NCBI RefSeq assembly: GCF_013450295.1
Contig: NZ_SKBR01000003.1
Coordinates: 248,001 to 312,000, forward strand
Length of the DNA stretch: 64,000 nt
From: Streptomyces sp. AJS327
GTDB lineage: Bacteria; Actinomycetota; Actinomycetes; Streptomycetales; Streptomycetaceae
Direction: 5' to 3'
A model generated the notes under the pieces. The model was not told the DNA's origin. It ran no database searches and worked only from the letters and a program-made list of their open reading frames with translations. A program made the position numbers and the translations under genes. Shown piece after piece: positions 42,403-51,968 of this stretch (position 1 is the stretch's first letter; each line of letters starts with the position of its first letter).

Positions 42403-44592
42403 TCAGCTGGAGACCTCTATCTGAGTGATCCGCCCACGGTAGTCGCCGTTCTCCGTGAGGGGGAGCTTGGTGAGCCACACCAGCGCGTACTGGGTTTTGA
42501 CCGGCTTCTTGGGCTTCAGGGAGACGCGTTCGCCGGAGCCGCTGGTCACCTTCGAGAATCCGCTCAGGGAAGTCGGCATGCCGGTGGCGCTCTCCGGGGC
42601 GGCCCGCAGATCGGCGGAGGTCCGGCCCATGAAGGTGACCTTGACCTCGCTGACCTTCTGGAGCTTGCCGAGATCCAGGATCAGGCCGACGCCCGACTTG
42701 AGGTTCCCGAAGTTGGGCTGGCCGTAGTACTTGCTGGTGAGCCAGTAGGTGTCGGACTTGCCGTCGATCGCGTCGCCGACGCCCTCGGGGTTCTCTCCCC
42801 CGTCGGAGCCCTCCGGGTCGAAGTCCTTCACTCCAGCGATCTTGACGGGCTTCCCCTTGGGCGCTTCTCCCTTGCCCTGGGTCGGCCCCGGCTTCTCGGG
42901 CTGGGAGTCGCCCTTGAGGAGCGCGTCCGCGATCTGCCAGCTGCCCAGGCCGAGCGCGACGATCAGCAGAGCGGAGACGCCCCACTTGAGGATGCGGCCG
43001 GTACGTCCGGGGAGCGTCGGGGGCGCCGTTGGTTCGCCACCGTGGTGAGGTGCGGTGCCGTGTGGGGCGGTCGGCGCCCCTCCGGGGCCGTAGGCGCCCT
43101 GCTGGAAGGTGGTGCGGTGGTAGGGCGGCGGGGCGGTGTAGGCGGGCTCGGGCGGGCGGATGCGCGGGATCGCGGAGACGGCCTTGGCCAGCTCCTCCGG
43201 TGTGGCGCAGGGCTGTTCGTGGCGGGAGGCGGTGGCGCCCTCGTTGATGAGCGCGCGCATGGCGAGGTCGGAGAGCCCACGGTGGACGCCGGCCCGGACC
43301 TGCTCGGGCGCGACCAGCGTGCCCTTGGCGAGGGTGCCGACGCCGGGGAGTCCGTAGGCGTCCTCGTCGTACGGCCAGCGAGTGGTCAGCGCGGCGTAGA
43401 GCAGCGCGCCGATCGCCTCGGTGTCGACGCGTGACGGATCCTCGCTGGTCACCCCGCGCAGGGCGGCGTTCACCGCGAGGCCGCGAACGCGGTACTGGCC
43501 CATGCCGGTGCGCAGCACGGTGGTGGGGTTGAGGCGCAGGTGGGCGAGCCCTTCGCGGTGTGCCGCGGAGAGCGCCTGGGAGAGCTGGCTGACGAGCTGG
43601 TACGCCTCGTGGGAGGGGAGCGGCCCCTCGGCGAGCAGTTCGCTGAGCGGGGTGGCGTCGGGCAGCCACTCGTGGACGATCTGGACGAGGCCGTTCTCCT
43701 CCACGGCGTCCAGAACCTGCACGAAGCGAGGATCGCCGAGGAGCGCGGTGGAGCGAGCGGCGGAGAGCACGCCGCGTGCCCTGGGGTGTTTGGCGGACAG
43801 CAGGTGGATGCCGACGGCCCGGCGCAGCTTCTCGTCGACCGCTCGCCAGCTGCTGAAGCCGTCCAGCCGGGTCAGGCACTCCTCAAGGCGGTAGCGGCGG
43901 TTGAGCTTGTGGCCGCTGTGCAGCTCCGGCGGTTCGGGGATGGCCTGCTGTCCGGTGGTCTCGCCGCGAGCGGGGCGTCCGGCGTCGCGGGTGGTGTCCT
44001 CGCCGGTTCTGGAGGTGGTGGCCTCGGAGGTCTCGGCGGGCGACGACCCGGGGGCGGTCTCACCGGGTGCGGTGGACGCGTCGGCGTCCTTCTTCGGCTG
44101 TTCCTCGGTGAGTTCGGCGGACTCGGTCGCTTCGACGGACTCGGCGGGTTCCGTGTCCGTCGACTCGTCGCTGTCGGCGGGGGCGGAGACGCTGCCCTGT
44201 CGGGACGCGTCCCCGGTGGCCTCGGAGCCTCGGGCCGGGGAGGTCTCTGTCTCGCCGCCGAGGGTGGGCTCGGTGTCACCGTCGGTGAGAGTAGATCCGC
44301 TGTCGGCGGGCTGCTCCGATCCGGTGAGGGGGATCGGGTCGGTACCGGGGGTGTGGGGTGACTCGGGGGGGTCCGGATGGGCGGTGGTGGGCTGCTCTTC
44401 GGCCTGCTCAGCCGGGGAGGAGGCGCCCACCGCCGTCTGCTCGCCGTTGCGCTCGCGCCCGTCCGTCCCACCGTCGGTCGTGGCCCCGCCCGGGGCTTCG
44501 CGTCCCCCGGGGTTCTCCGGCGCGGTCAGCTGTTCGCTGCCCGAATCGCCGGACTCGGCCACGTCGACAGCAGCTGTGCTCCGTTCCGCCAC
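42403..44592 (-). CDS. Membrane pseudokinase protein next to murJ
   Basis: About 729 residues. A Thr/Glu/Ser-rich N-terminus (1-225) is followed by a kinase-like domain (about 230-480) lacking the catalytic HRD: the loop reads AHLRLNPTTVL. The usual glycine loop and DFG are also missing, so it should be inactive. One membrane helix (ILKWGVSALLIVALGLGSWQIADALL) leads to an outside F5/8-like beta domain (DAIDGKSDTYWLTSKYYGQPNFGNLKSGVGLILDLG). In mycobacteria an equivalent pseudokinase is fused to MviN and recruits FhaA. GTG 44592 has AGGA upstream; 44625 and 44673 are alternatives. Confidence 0.85.
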   Translation of the reverse strand: MAERSTAAVDVAESGDSGSEQLTAPENPGGREAPGGATTDGGTDGRERNGEQTAVGASSPAEQAEEQPTTAHPDPPESPHTPGTDPIPLTGSEQPADSGSTLTDGDTEPTLGGETETSPARGSEATGDASRQGSVSAPADSDESTDTEPAESVEATESAELTEEQPKKDADASTAPGETAPGSSPAETSEATTSRTGEDTTRDAGRPARGETTGQQAIPEPPELHSGHKLNRRYRLEECLTRLDGFSSWRAVDEKLRRAVGIHLLSAKHPRARGVLSAARSTALLGDPRFVQVLDAVEENGLVQIVHEWLPDATPLSELLAEGPLPSHEAYQLVSQLSQALSAAHREGLAHLRLNPTTVLRTGMGQYRVRGLAVNAALRGVTSEDPSRVDTEAIGALLYAALTTRWPYDEDAYGLPGVGTLAKGTLVAPEQVRAGVHRGLSDLAMRALINEGATASRHEQPCATPEELAKAVSAIPRIRPPEPAYTAPPPYHRTTFQQGAYGPGGAPTAPHGTAPHHGGEPTAPPTLPGRTGRILKWGVSALLIVALGLGSWQIADALLKGDSQPEKPGPTQGKGEAPKGKPVKIAGVKDFDPEGSDGGENPEGVGDAIDGKSDTYWLTSKYYGQPNFGNLKSGVGLILDLGKLQKVSEVKVTFMGRTSADLRAAPESATGMPTSLSGFSKVTSGSGERVSLKPKKPVKTQYALVWLTKLPLTENGDYRGRITQIEVSS

Positions 44593-44755
44593 TGTCGTTC
44601 CTGCCTCCCCATCCGTTGCAGCCATCCGTGAAACAGGCTGAGACAATTGTGCCCACAGACCGCCGCTATGCACGACACACAGTGGCGGCCCCGGGTTGTA
44701 CGAGGTGGTGCGAGGGGTGCGTCACACGGACGACGGGCCTCGCGAACCGGAAGCC

Positions 44756-47329
44756 CTAGCGTCCGAGACGGGCGCGCACCATGCCGAGCATCGCCGTCAT
44801 CTCCTCGATCCGCATGCGCTTCGCCGCTAGGACGAAAACCACGGCCAACGAGATCCCTCCGCCGATCAGCGCCGCCGAGGAGCCGAGGAATCCGCTGCCC
44901 AGCGCCTGTGTGATGCCCCAGGCGGCGGCGCCAGCGGCGAGGGCCGCCGGAACGCTGGCCCCGGCCAGCCGTACGTAGGTGCGCAACACCCGGGGGCCGT
45001 CGAGGTCGCCGCCGAGGTCCCGGCTGAGCCGTCGCCAGGCGATGCCGACGCCGATCAGGTAGGCGAGGCCGTAGGAGGCCGCCATGCCGACGACCGCCCA
45101 GCGGGCGGGCAGCATCAGGTAACAGAGGGCGGAGGCCGCCGCGTTGACGGCGGCGACGATCACCGTGTTGAAGAACGGGGTGCGGGTGTCCTCGTAGGCG
45201 TAGAACGCTCGCAGCACCACGTACTGCACGGAGAAGGGGATCAGCCCGACGCCGAAGGCCATCAGGGTGTAGCCCATGGCCTGGGCCTGGTCGAGTCCGG
45301 AGGAGCCGTAGATGAAGGTACACATCGGGATGCCGAGGGCGACCAGGCCGAAGGCGATCGGCACGATCGCGACCGCGGAGTTCCGCAGACCGTGCGAGAT
45401 GTCGTCGCGGACGGCTCCGGTGTCCCCGTCGTGCGCGGCCCGGGCCAGGCGGGGGAGCAGCGCCGCCATCACCGAGACGGTGATGATCGACTGCGGCATG
45501 TTCCAGATGAGTTGGGCCTGGGTGTAGGCGGTGTACCCGGTACCGGCGAAGCCCGCGTCGGCCGCCGCCGCGCCGGAGGCGGTCGAGAGCTGGGTGACGA
45601 CGACCACTCCGGCCTGGTTGGCGAGGACGAAGAGGATGGTCCACTTGGCGAGCTTCGCGGCCTTGCCGAGGCCGTGGCCGCGCCAGTCGAACCGGGGCCG
45701 CACCCGGAAGCCGGTGGCGCGCAGGTAGGGGATCATCGCCAGCGACTGGACGATGAGGCCGAGTAGCGTGCCGACGCCGAGGAGCCGGACACCCTCCGGG
45801 GGGATGGAGGAGACCGTCATCCGGGAGTCGCCGGAGGTGCCGTACACCCAGAGGAAGAGGCCGATGGTGGTGATGATGACGATGTTGTTGAGGACCGGCG
45901 TCCACATCATCGCGCCGAACCGGCCGCGGGCGTTGAGGATCTGGCCCATCACCACGTGGATCCCCATGAAGAAGATCGACGGTACGCAGTAGCGGATGAA
46001 GGTGATGGTCACTTCGCTGGCGGCGGCGTTGTTGGCCAGCGGCATCGACATCATCGGCAGCAGGACGGGCGCGGCGAAGACCGCCGCCAGGGCCAGCACT
46101 CCGAGGATCACCGCGACCAGCGTCAGCAGGCGGTTGGCGTAGGCCTCACCGCCGTCCTCGTCCTCCTTCATGGCCCGCACCAGTTGGGGCACGAAGACCG
46201 AGTTGAGCCCGCCGCCGACGGTCAGGATGTAGATCATCGTCGGCAGGGTGATGGCGGTGGTGTACGAGTCGCCCAGCATCGCGGCGCCCAGCGCCGAGAC
46301 GATCATGGCGGATCGGACGAACCCGGTGAGCCGGGACACCATGGTGCCCGCCGCCATGATGGCGCTGGACTTCAGCAGCCCGCCGCCGCCGGACGAGGCG
46401 GAGGGCGGCGGCTCCTCCGGCTCCCCGCGGGCGTCGTCCGACGCGGACGGTCCGGGCGGCCCCGGCGGCGTGGGGGGCGGGACCGGCGGGGTGCCGACCG
46501 GCCCTCCGGGGGGCACCGGGCCGGTCCCGGCGCCGGTCGGCCACTGCTGTCCGGGGTGGCCGGGCTGCCCCTGCGCCTGCCCCGGATACGCCGCGGGGTG
46601 TCCCGGGTGGCCGGGCCCGCCGGGCTGTTCCGCGTACGCGTCGGGCTGCCCGGGCTGTCGTGGGTACCGCTGACCGGGCTGGCCGTACGGCGGCTGGTCC
46701 GGGAAGGGCTGGCCGGGGGGCGCCGCGTAGCCCTGCTGTGGCTGCTGGCCGGGGGTCTGTGCGGGGCCGGGGTAGGGCGAGTATCCCCACTGGTCGTGCG
46801 GGGACTGGGGGGCCTGTCCCGGATGCGCCGTGGGGTGGGTGGGTCCGGGCGGGGGCTGGTACGGCCCGGGCGCGGGAGGCTGCGCGGGCTGGCCCTGGTC
46901 GCGGAAGAGGTGCGCGAACGCGTCGTCCTGACCCGCCGGGCCGCTGGGTGTGTGGCGGGGTCCGGTTCCCCGGGGCGAACTGAGCGCCCCGTCCGTTCCG
47001 AGGTACTGGGTGTCGTCGGACCGTGGACCGTACGGGTCGGGCTGACCGGCGGGGTCCGGCTGGCCGTGGGGGCCGGGCTGCTGGTACGGCCCGAGGTACT
47101 CCGGTGCTCCCGGCACGGGCGGGTGCTGCGGGGACGCCGGTCCGGGGCCCGGCTGGTTCGGGTAGCCGGGCACCTGGCCGTAGGGGTCGGGCTGGCCGGG
47201 GTACTGGGGCGAGGGCGTGTGGGGCTGATACGGATCGGCCGGGTAGCCGTCCCCCCGGTACGGGTCGTCCGGCTGGTACGGGCCCTCCTCGGGCCTCTGA
47301 CGCCGGTCGCCGTCGTACGGCGCGTTCAT
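44756..47329 (-). CDS. murJ: MurJ (MviN) lipid II flippase with long N-terminal tail
   Basis: 857 residues. About 315 N-terminal residues are Pro/Gln/Gly/Tyr-rich and cytoplasmic. The MviN core starts at LLKSSAIMAAGTMVSRLTGFVRSAMI and has about 14 hydrophobic segments, including GGGLNSVFVPQLVRAMKEDEDGGEAYANRLL typical of the family. It flips lipid II for peptidoglycan synthesis. The tail may bind cell-wall regulators. It lies 35 bp after the DUF6049 gene and 163 bp before the pseudokinase gene, all on the minus strand. Confidence 0.96.
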   Translation of the reverse strand: MNAPYDGDRRQRPEEGPYQPDDPYRGDGYPADPYQPHTPSPQYPGQPDPYGQVPGYPNQPGPGPASPQHPPVPGAPEYLGPYQQPGPHGQPDPAGQPDPYGPRSDDTQYLGTDGALSSPRGTGPRHTPSGPAGQDDAFAHLFRDQGQPAQPPAPGPYQPPPGPTHPTAHPGQAPQSPHDQWGYSPYPGPAQTPGQQPQQGYAAPPGQPFPDQPPYGQPGQRYPRQPGQPDAYAEQPGGPGHPGHPAAYPGQAQGQPGHPGQQWPTGAGTGPVPPGGPVGTPPVPPPTPPGPPGPSASDDARGEPEEPPPSASSGGGGLLKSSAIMAAGTMVSRLTGFVRSAMIVSALGAAMLGDSYTTAITLPTMIYILTVGGGLNSVFVPQLVRAMKEDEDGGEAYANRLLTLVAVILGVLALAAVFAAPVLLPMMSMPLANNAAASEVTITFIRYCVPSIFFMGIHVVMGQILNARGRFGAMMWTPVLNNIVIITTIGLFLWVYGTSGDSRMTVSSIPPEGVRLLGVGTLLGLIVQSLAMIPYLRATGFRVRPRFDWRGHGLGKAAKLAKWTILFVLANQAGVVVVTQLSTASGAAAADAGFAGTGYTAYTQAQLIWNMPQSIITVSVMAALLPRLARAAHDGDTGAVRDDISHGLRNSAVAIVPIAFGLVALGIPMCTFIYGSSGLDQAQAMGYTLMAFGVGLIPFSVQYVVLRAFYAYEDTRTPFFNTVIVAAVNAAASALCYLMLPARWAVVGMAASYGLAYLIGVGIAWRRLSRDLGGDLDGPRVLRTYVRLAGASVPAALAAGAAAWGITQALGSGFLGSSAALIGGGISLAVVFVLAAKRMRIEEMTAMLGMVRARLGR

Positions 47330-47364
47330 CGCAACCTACCCCTGCCCCTGCTCGGCCAGCTGAC

Positions 47365-50313
47365 TCAACGGTCTACCTTCTCACCCGGGCCGGAGGGCGT
47401 GTCGCTTTCCCCGCCGGTGTCGTCACCGCCCCCGGACGTATCAGTCGTACCGGACGGGTTCGTGGCCTCGTCGGTGGGGTGGGCCACCTCGGAGGCGTTC
47501 TGGTCTGGGTTCCGCGGGTTCTCCGGGTTCGTACCGCTCTGTCGCGCGGGGGGAGGTCCGGACGCACCGGAGTCCGGACCGGCCGCCCGGTCACCGGACG
47601 CGGAGCCGGAGGCAGCCGGCGGAGCGGGGCGTTCCGAGGACGTCGACGGTCCGGAGGGGGTAGCCGGTTCCCCGGTGTCCGCGGCCGCGCGCTCCCCGTC
47701 GCCGGGTTCGGCGCCTCCGCCCTTCCCGGGGGCGCTCGCGTCGTCGGTCTCCGCGGAGTCGGACGCGTCTTCGGGACTGTCAGAGGTGTCGGCGTTCTCA
47801 GGGCTATCGGCGTTCAGCGGGGCGTCCGGGTCGGGGGCCGCTCCGCGCCGCTTGCGCTGGGTGTACATCCGGATTCCGGCGAGGACCACCAGCAGCACTC
47901 CGCCGGAGATCACGAGCAGCACCGTGGAGGTGATCGAGGTGACCTTCACCTTGAACTCCATCGGCTGCCCGTAAGGCTCCCCGTCCTTGGTGTAGAGCTG
48001 CGCCACCACCGTCGCGCGGCCGTTGGCCTTCGCCGTGGTCTCGAACTTCACCGACTGGCTGTGCCCGCCGTCCACCACCACCGGCTGCGGTTCGCCGACC
48101 TCCAAACCGATCCGGCGGCTGGAACTGAGTCGCAGCTCCAGCCCGTCGACCCGTTGCACCAGGTTGTTCTGCACGGTGACGGGGATGGTGGCGCTGCGCC
48201 CGGAGAGGGTGATGTCGGACTTCTTGATCAGGCGGACCTTCCGGACCAGCCCGAGCAGGTAGTCCCGCACGGATTCGCGGTACTCCGCGGCGGCGGCTGG
48301 CGAGTCCCGCCAGGAGGTGGACATGGTGCGGTGTATGGCGGTGCCGAAGGGGGTCACCACGCGGTCGTCCCGGGAGAGGATGACCTTGAAGTCGTCCAGG
48401 GTGGCGCGGGTCCGGCGGACCTCCTCGAAGGCCCGGGTCGGCAGTTCGCGTGCGCGGAGCGCCGCGGGATAGGCCCGGGCGGACGGAACGCGCCGGTTGG
48501 CCCGGGGGTCGGGCTTGGCCCGCGCGGTCTGGGCGAGGCTGGCGTGGGAGGTCCAGCGGCCACTCTCGTCCAGGGTGCGGATGGCGACCGCCATGGCCTG
48601 CGCCTGGGAGACGGTCGGCATACGCTGCGGCGCGACCAGGAGGTTGCGCCGCTGCGACGGATCCTGCGCGGCGATCACCTGGGCCTGTGCCAGGAACCGC
48701 TGGATCGCGCTGGTGGACCGCCCGGCTCGGGACATGTCCCCCTCGAACGCCTTGGACAGGTTGGCATCGGCCACGACGGCGGTGTTCCCGCCCCCGATCG
48801 GCCGGGGGGCGCTCGGAGTGTAGGGCAGGCCCCGGTCCTGCACGCTGTCGCTGCGCGCGATGACGTGGTGGGCCCCGGCGGAGGTGGCGACATCGACGAT
48901 CGAGGAGTCCACCGCGCCGTCCACCGGCCAGGCGAAGTCCGTACTGGCCTCGGTCTCCAGCACCGTCTCCACGGTCCTGGCCGCCAGTTCGGTGGCGGGG
49001 CCCAGGCTGCTGAGGGCGTCCCGCACGCCCTTCCCGCGGTGCGCGAGGGAGGCCAGGTCCGGGTCGGCGAAGGGCAGCGCGACGACCTCGGGCGCGGCCC
49101 CCTTCGCCGTGGACCCCTCGCCGGGCTCCGGCGCCACCGCCCGCTGGAGGTCCCGCAGCCACTCCTTGGCGTGCTGCTGTGCGGTGCCCTCGGTGGTGCC
49201 ACCGCCCTTCTTCCGCACTCGGTAGGGCTTGGTCATCATGTCGACGGCGGCCAGCAGGTCGGGGTCGACGACCCAGGTGACGGGCAGCTCACGGCCGAGC
49301 GTCACGAGCTGCTGGAGCCGGCCGCCCGGGGCGATCTGCCGGGCCAGGCTGTCGTCGAGGAAGACGGGGGTCTGCTGCTCGTCGGACTCGGTGCGCGCGG
49401 TGAGGTGGGAGTCGGAGATCAGCGGCCAGAGATAGGTGAGCTTGGCCCGCTTCTTGACCGCGCCGCGCTGCCAGGGGAGGAAGGACCGCTCGATGCCCAG
49501 CACCTGGTCGTAGGGGCGGGCCCGGGTCTTCCCGGTCAGCGAGACGCTGAGCTGGTACACCCCGTTCCGGTCCAGCTTCAGCGCGCTGACCGGCACCTCC
49601 AGCCGGAAGGTGCGGGAGATGCCCGGCCGCATCCCGGCGACCCGCACCGAGTGCTTCCGGCTGATCTCCGTGCCGTCCACTCCGGGGACGAAGTCCCGGC
49701 GCTTGGCGACGTGTTCCACCGCGCTGCGGGTGGTGAGCGGTGGGCCGACGCGCAGCCCGATCCGCCCGCCGCTGATCGTCGCCGCGCTCTTGTTGGTGAC
49801 GGTTCCGGAGATGGTGAGGGTGTCGCCCGGTTCCGGTGCGGTCGGAGCGAGGTCGCTCAGCGAGAGGTCCGCCGAGCGGGAGCCGGTGGGCGCGGCGGAG
49901 GGGGCTGACGGGGCCGCGGACCGTGCCGCTCCCGTGGCGGCGGCGCTGACGGCGTGGGAGACGCCGCTCGCGCTGGCGCTGGTGGTGCCGCCCGTGGTGG
50001 CGGCTGGCCGCGCGGAGGCGCTGGTCGCGGGCAGGGCGGTCAGGGCGGCGGCGAGTAGCGGGAGGACGGTGCGGAGCGCGGTCCGCCTCCGTCGTAGTCG
50101 ACGGCCTGGGACAGCCGTCGCGGGGTGGGCTTCTCCCGGGCCGCCTCGGCTGGGAGGGGCCGGAACCGCCGGAGTGTCAGCCGCCTCGGGCACGCGTTCG
50201 TCCGTCCCGTCGTCGTGTCGTGGTGCAGGGGCGTCCGGCGGCTGGCTGTCCGCCGTATCAGATCCCTGATGGTAACGAGGGGCCGAGGGCCGATGTGCCG
50301 CGGCGTGCCCCAC
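47365..50313 (-). CDS. DUF6049 membrane-anchored extracytoplasmic protein
   Basis: 982 residues. A basic, Pro-rich start (1-75) precedes a signal/anchor helix (LRTVLPLLAAALTALPATSASA). The large outside region has immunoglobulin-like portions (LSDLAPTAPEPGDTLTISGTVTNKSAATISGG). One membrane helix (VLLVISGGVLLVVLAGIRMY) and about 150 disordered acidic residues end it. The family always sits between pcnA and murJ in actinobacteria; its role is unknown but probably linked to cell-wall assembly. GTG 50313 has GGAG upstream. It diverges from pcnA. Confidence 0.88.
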   Translation of the reverse strand: MGHAAAHRPSAPRYHQGSDTADSQPPDAPAPRHDDGTDERVPEAADTPAVPAPPSRGGPGEAHPATAVPGRRLRRRRTALRTVLPLLAAALTALPATSASARPAATTGGTTSASASGVSHAVSAAATGAARSAAPSAPSAAPTGSRSADLSLSDLAPTAPEPGDTLTISGTVTNKSAATISGGRIGLRVGPPLTTRSAVEHVAKRRDFVPGVDGTEISRKHSVRVAGMRPGISRTFRLEVPVSALKLDRNGVYQLSVSLTGKTRARPYDQVLGIERSFLPWQRGAVKKRAKLTYLWPLISDSHLTARTESDEQQTPVFLDDSLARQIAPGGRLQQLVTLGRELPVTWVVDPDLLAAVDMMTKPYRVRKKGGGTTEGTAQQHAKEWLRDLQRAVAPEPGEGSTAKGAAPEVVALPFADPDLASLAHRGKGVRDALSSLGPATELAARTVETVLETEASTDFAWPVDGAVDSSIVDVATSAGAHHVIARSDSVQDRGLPYTPSAPRPIGGGNTAVVADANLSKAFEGDMSRAGRSTSAIQRFLAQAQVIAAQDPSQRRNLLVAPQRMPTVSQAQAMAVAIRTLDESGRWTSHASLAQTARAKPDPRANRRVPSARAYPAALRARELPTRAFEEVRRTRATLDDFKVILSRDDRVVTPFGTAIHRTMSTSWRDSPAAAAEYRESVRDYLLGLVRKVRLIKKSDITLSGRSATIPVTVQNNLVQRVDGLELRLSSSRRIGLEVGEPQPVVVDGGHSQSVKFETTAKANGRATVVAQLYTKDGEPYGQPMEFKVKVTSITSTVLLVISGGVLLVVLAGIRMYTQRKRRGAAPDPDAPLNADSPENADTSDSPEDASDSAETDDASAPGKGGGAEPGDGERAAADTGEPATPSGPSTSSERPAPPAASGSASGDRAAGPDSGASGPPPARQSGTNPENPRNPDQNASEVAHPTDEATNPSGTTDTSGGGDDTGGESDTPSGPGEKVDR

Positions 50314-50391
50314 GCGTCTCCGCGGGGCCGGGCTCCGGTGGTGACCGGGCGTGGACCCAGTGTGCGGGGTGGCAACGTACCCTTTGCTGTC

Positions 50392-51900
50392 GTGCCGAAC
50401 GCCAAGAGTGACAGCCCGCAGACGCAGTCAGCCAACGAGCAGCTCAGCGCCGCGCAACGGCGTGGAGTGAGTGAGCTGCTCCGTGTCTCCCCGGTCGCCG
50501 ACGAGCTGGCCCGCCGCTTCGAGGCGGCCGGTTTCCAGCTGGCGTTGGTCGGTGGTTCGGTACGGGACGCGCTGCTGGGGCGGCTCGGCAACGACCTGGA
50601 CTTCACCACGGACGCCCGTCCGGAGCAGGTGCTGCGGCTCGTGCGGCCGTGGGCGGACGCGGTGTGGGACGTGGGGATCGCGTTCGGCACCGTGGGCTGC
50701 AAGAAGCAGGTACGGGAGGAGGGGACGGAGCAGGACTTCCTCCTGGAAATCACTACGTACCGGGCGGAGTCCTACGATCGGGACTCCCGTAAGCCGGAGG
50801 TGGCCTATGGCGACTCGATCGAGGCCGATCTCGCCCGCCGGGACTTCACCGTCAACGCGATGGCCGTGGCGCTGCCCGGCAAGACCTTCATCGACCCACA
50901 CGGGGGGCTGGAGGATCTCGCCCGCCGGGAACTGCGCACCCCCGGCACCCCGGAGGAGTCCTTCTCGGACGATCCGCTGCGGATGATGCGCGCGGCGCGC
51001 TTCGCCGCGCAGTTGGACTTCGCGGTGGTCGAGGACGTCTTCCGGGCGATGCGCGAGATGGCGGACCGGATCAGCATCGTCTCCGCGGAGCGGGTGCGGG
51101 ACGAGCTGAACAAGCTGATCCTGTCGCCCCATCCGCGGAAGGGGCTGCGCCTGCTGGTGGACTCCGGTCTCGCCGAGCGGGTGCTGCCCGAGCTGTCCGC
51201 CCTGCGGCTGGAGCGGGACGAACACCACCGGCACAAGGACGTGTACGAGCACACGCTGACGGTGCTGGAGCAGGCGATGGACCTGGAGGCCCCGGCGGGC
51301 GAACCGGGGGGCGGTCCGGACCTGACCCTGCGGCTGGCGGCGCTGCTGCACGACATCGGCAAGCCGCGGACGCGTCGCTTCGAGAAGGACGGGCGGGTCT
51401 CCTTTCACCACCACGAGGTGGTGGGCGCGAAGATGACCAAGAAGCGGATGACGGCACTCAAGTATTCCGGGGAGCTGGTGAAGGACGTGAGCCGACTCGT
51501 GGAGCTGCATCTGCGCTTCCACGGGTACGGCACCGGCGAGTGGACCGACTCCGCCGTGCGCCGCTACGTACGGGACGCCGGTCCGGTCCTGGACCGGCTC
51601 CACAAGCTGACCCGCTCGGACTGCACCACCCGGAACAAGCGACGGGCCAACGCGCTCTCCCGCGCCTACGACGGGCTGGAGGAGCGGATCGCGCGGCTCA
51701 AGGAGCAGGAGGAGCTGGACGCGATCCGCCCGGATCTGAACGGCAACGACATCATGGAGGTCCTGGAGGTGCCGCCCGGCCCGGTGGTGGGCGCGGCCTA
51801 CCAGTTCCTGCTGGAACTCCGGCTGGAGCGCGGGCCGATGGAGCGAGAGGACGCCGTCGAGGCGCTCCGGCAGTGGTGGGCGGCGCGCGAGCGGGACTGA
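50392..51900 (+). CDS. pcnA: CCA tRNA nucleotidyltransferase
   Basis: About 502 residues. The nucleotidyltransferase motif GGSVRDALLGRLGNDLDFTT (Asp68 and Asp70) is at the start. An HD domain (LAALLHDIGKPRTR) lies further on. The protein adds or repairs the 3' CCA end, needed here as both tRNAs in the window lack encoded CCA. GTG 50392 has no strong ribosome site, and a TACCCT -10-like box (50379-50384) lies 8 bases upstream, so the mRNA may be leaderless. It diverges from the DUF6049 gene. Confidence 0.95.
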   Translation: MPNAKSDSPQTQSANEQLSAAQRRGVSELLRVSPVADELARRFEAAGFQLALVGGSVRDALLGRLGNDLDFTTDARPEQVLRLVRPWADAVWDVGIAFGTVGCKKQVREEGTEQDFLLEITTYRAESYDRDSRKPEVAYGDSIEADLARRDFTVNAMAVALPGKTFIDPHGGLEDLARRELRTPGTPEESFSDDPLRMMRAARFAAQLDFAVVEDVFRAMREMADRISIVSAERVRDELNKLILSPHPRKGLRLLVDSGLAERVLPELSALRLERDEHHRHKDVYEHTLTVLEQAMDLEAPAGEPGGGPDLTLRLAALLHDIGKPRTRRFEKDGRVSFHHHEVVGAKMTKKRMTALKYSGELVKDVSRLVELHLRFHGYGTGEWTDSAVRRYVRDAGPVLDRLHKLTRSDCTTRNKRRANALSRAYDGLEERIARLKEQEELDAIRPDLNGNDIMEVLEVPPGPVVGAAYQFLLELRLERGPMEREDAVEALRQWWAARERD

Positions 51901-51968
51901 TGGGCGGAGCACTCCGGGATGTTTCTTCCTGCCGGGTGCCCGACGTGGGTGCCCGGGAGGGCTTCGGG

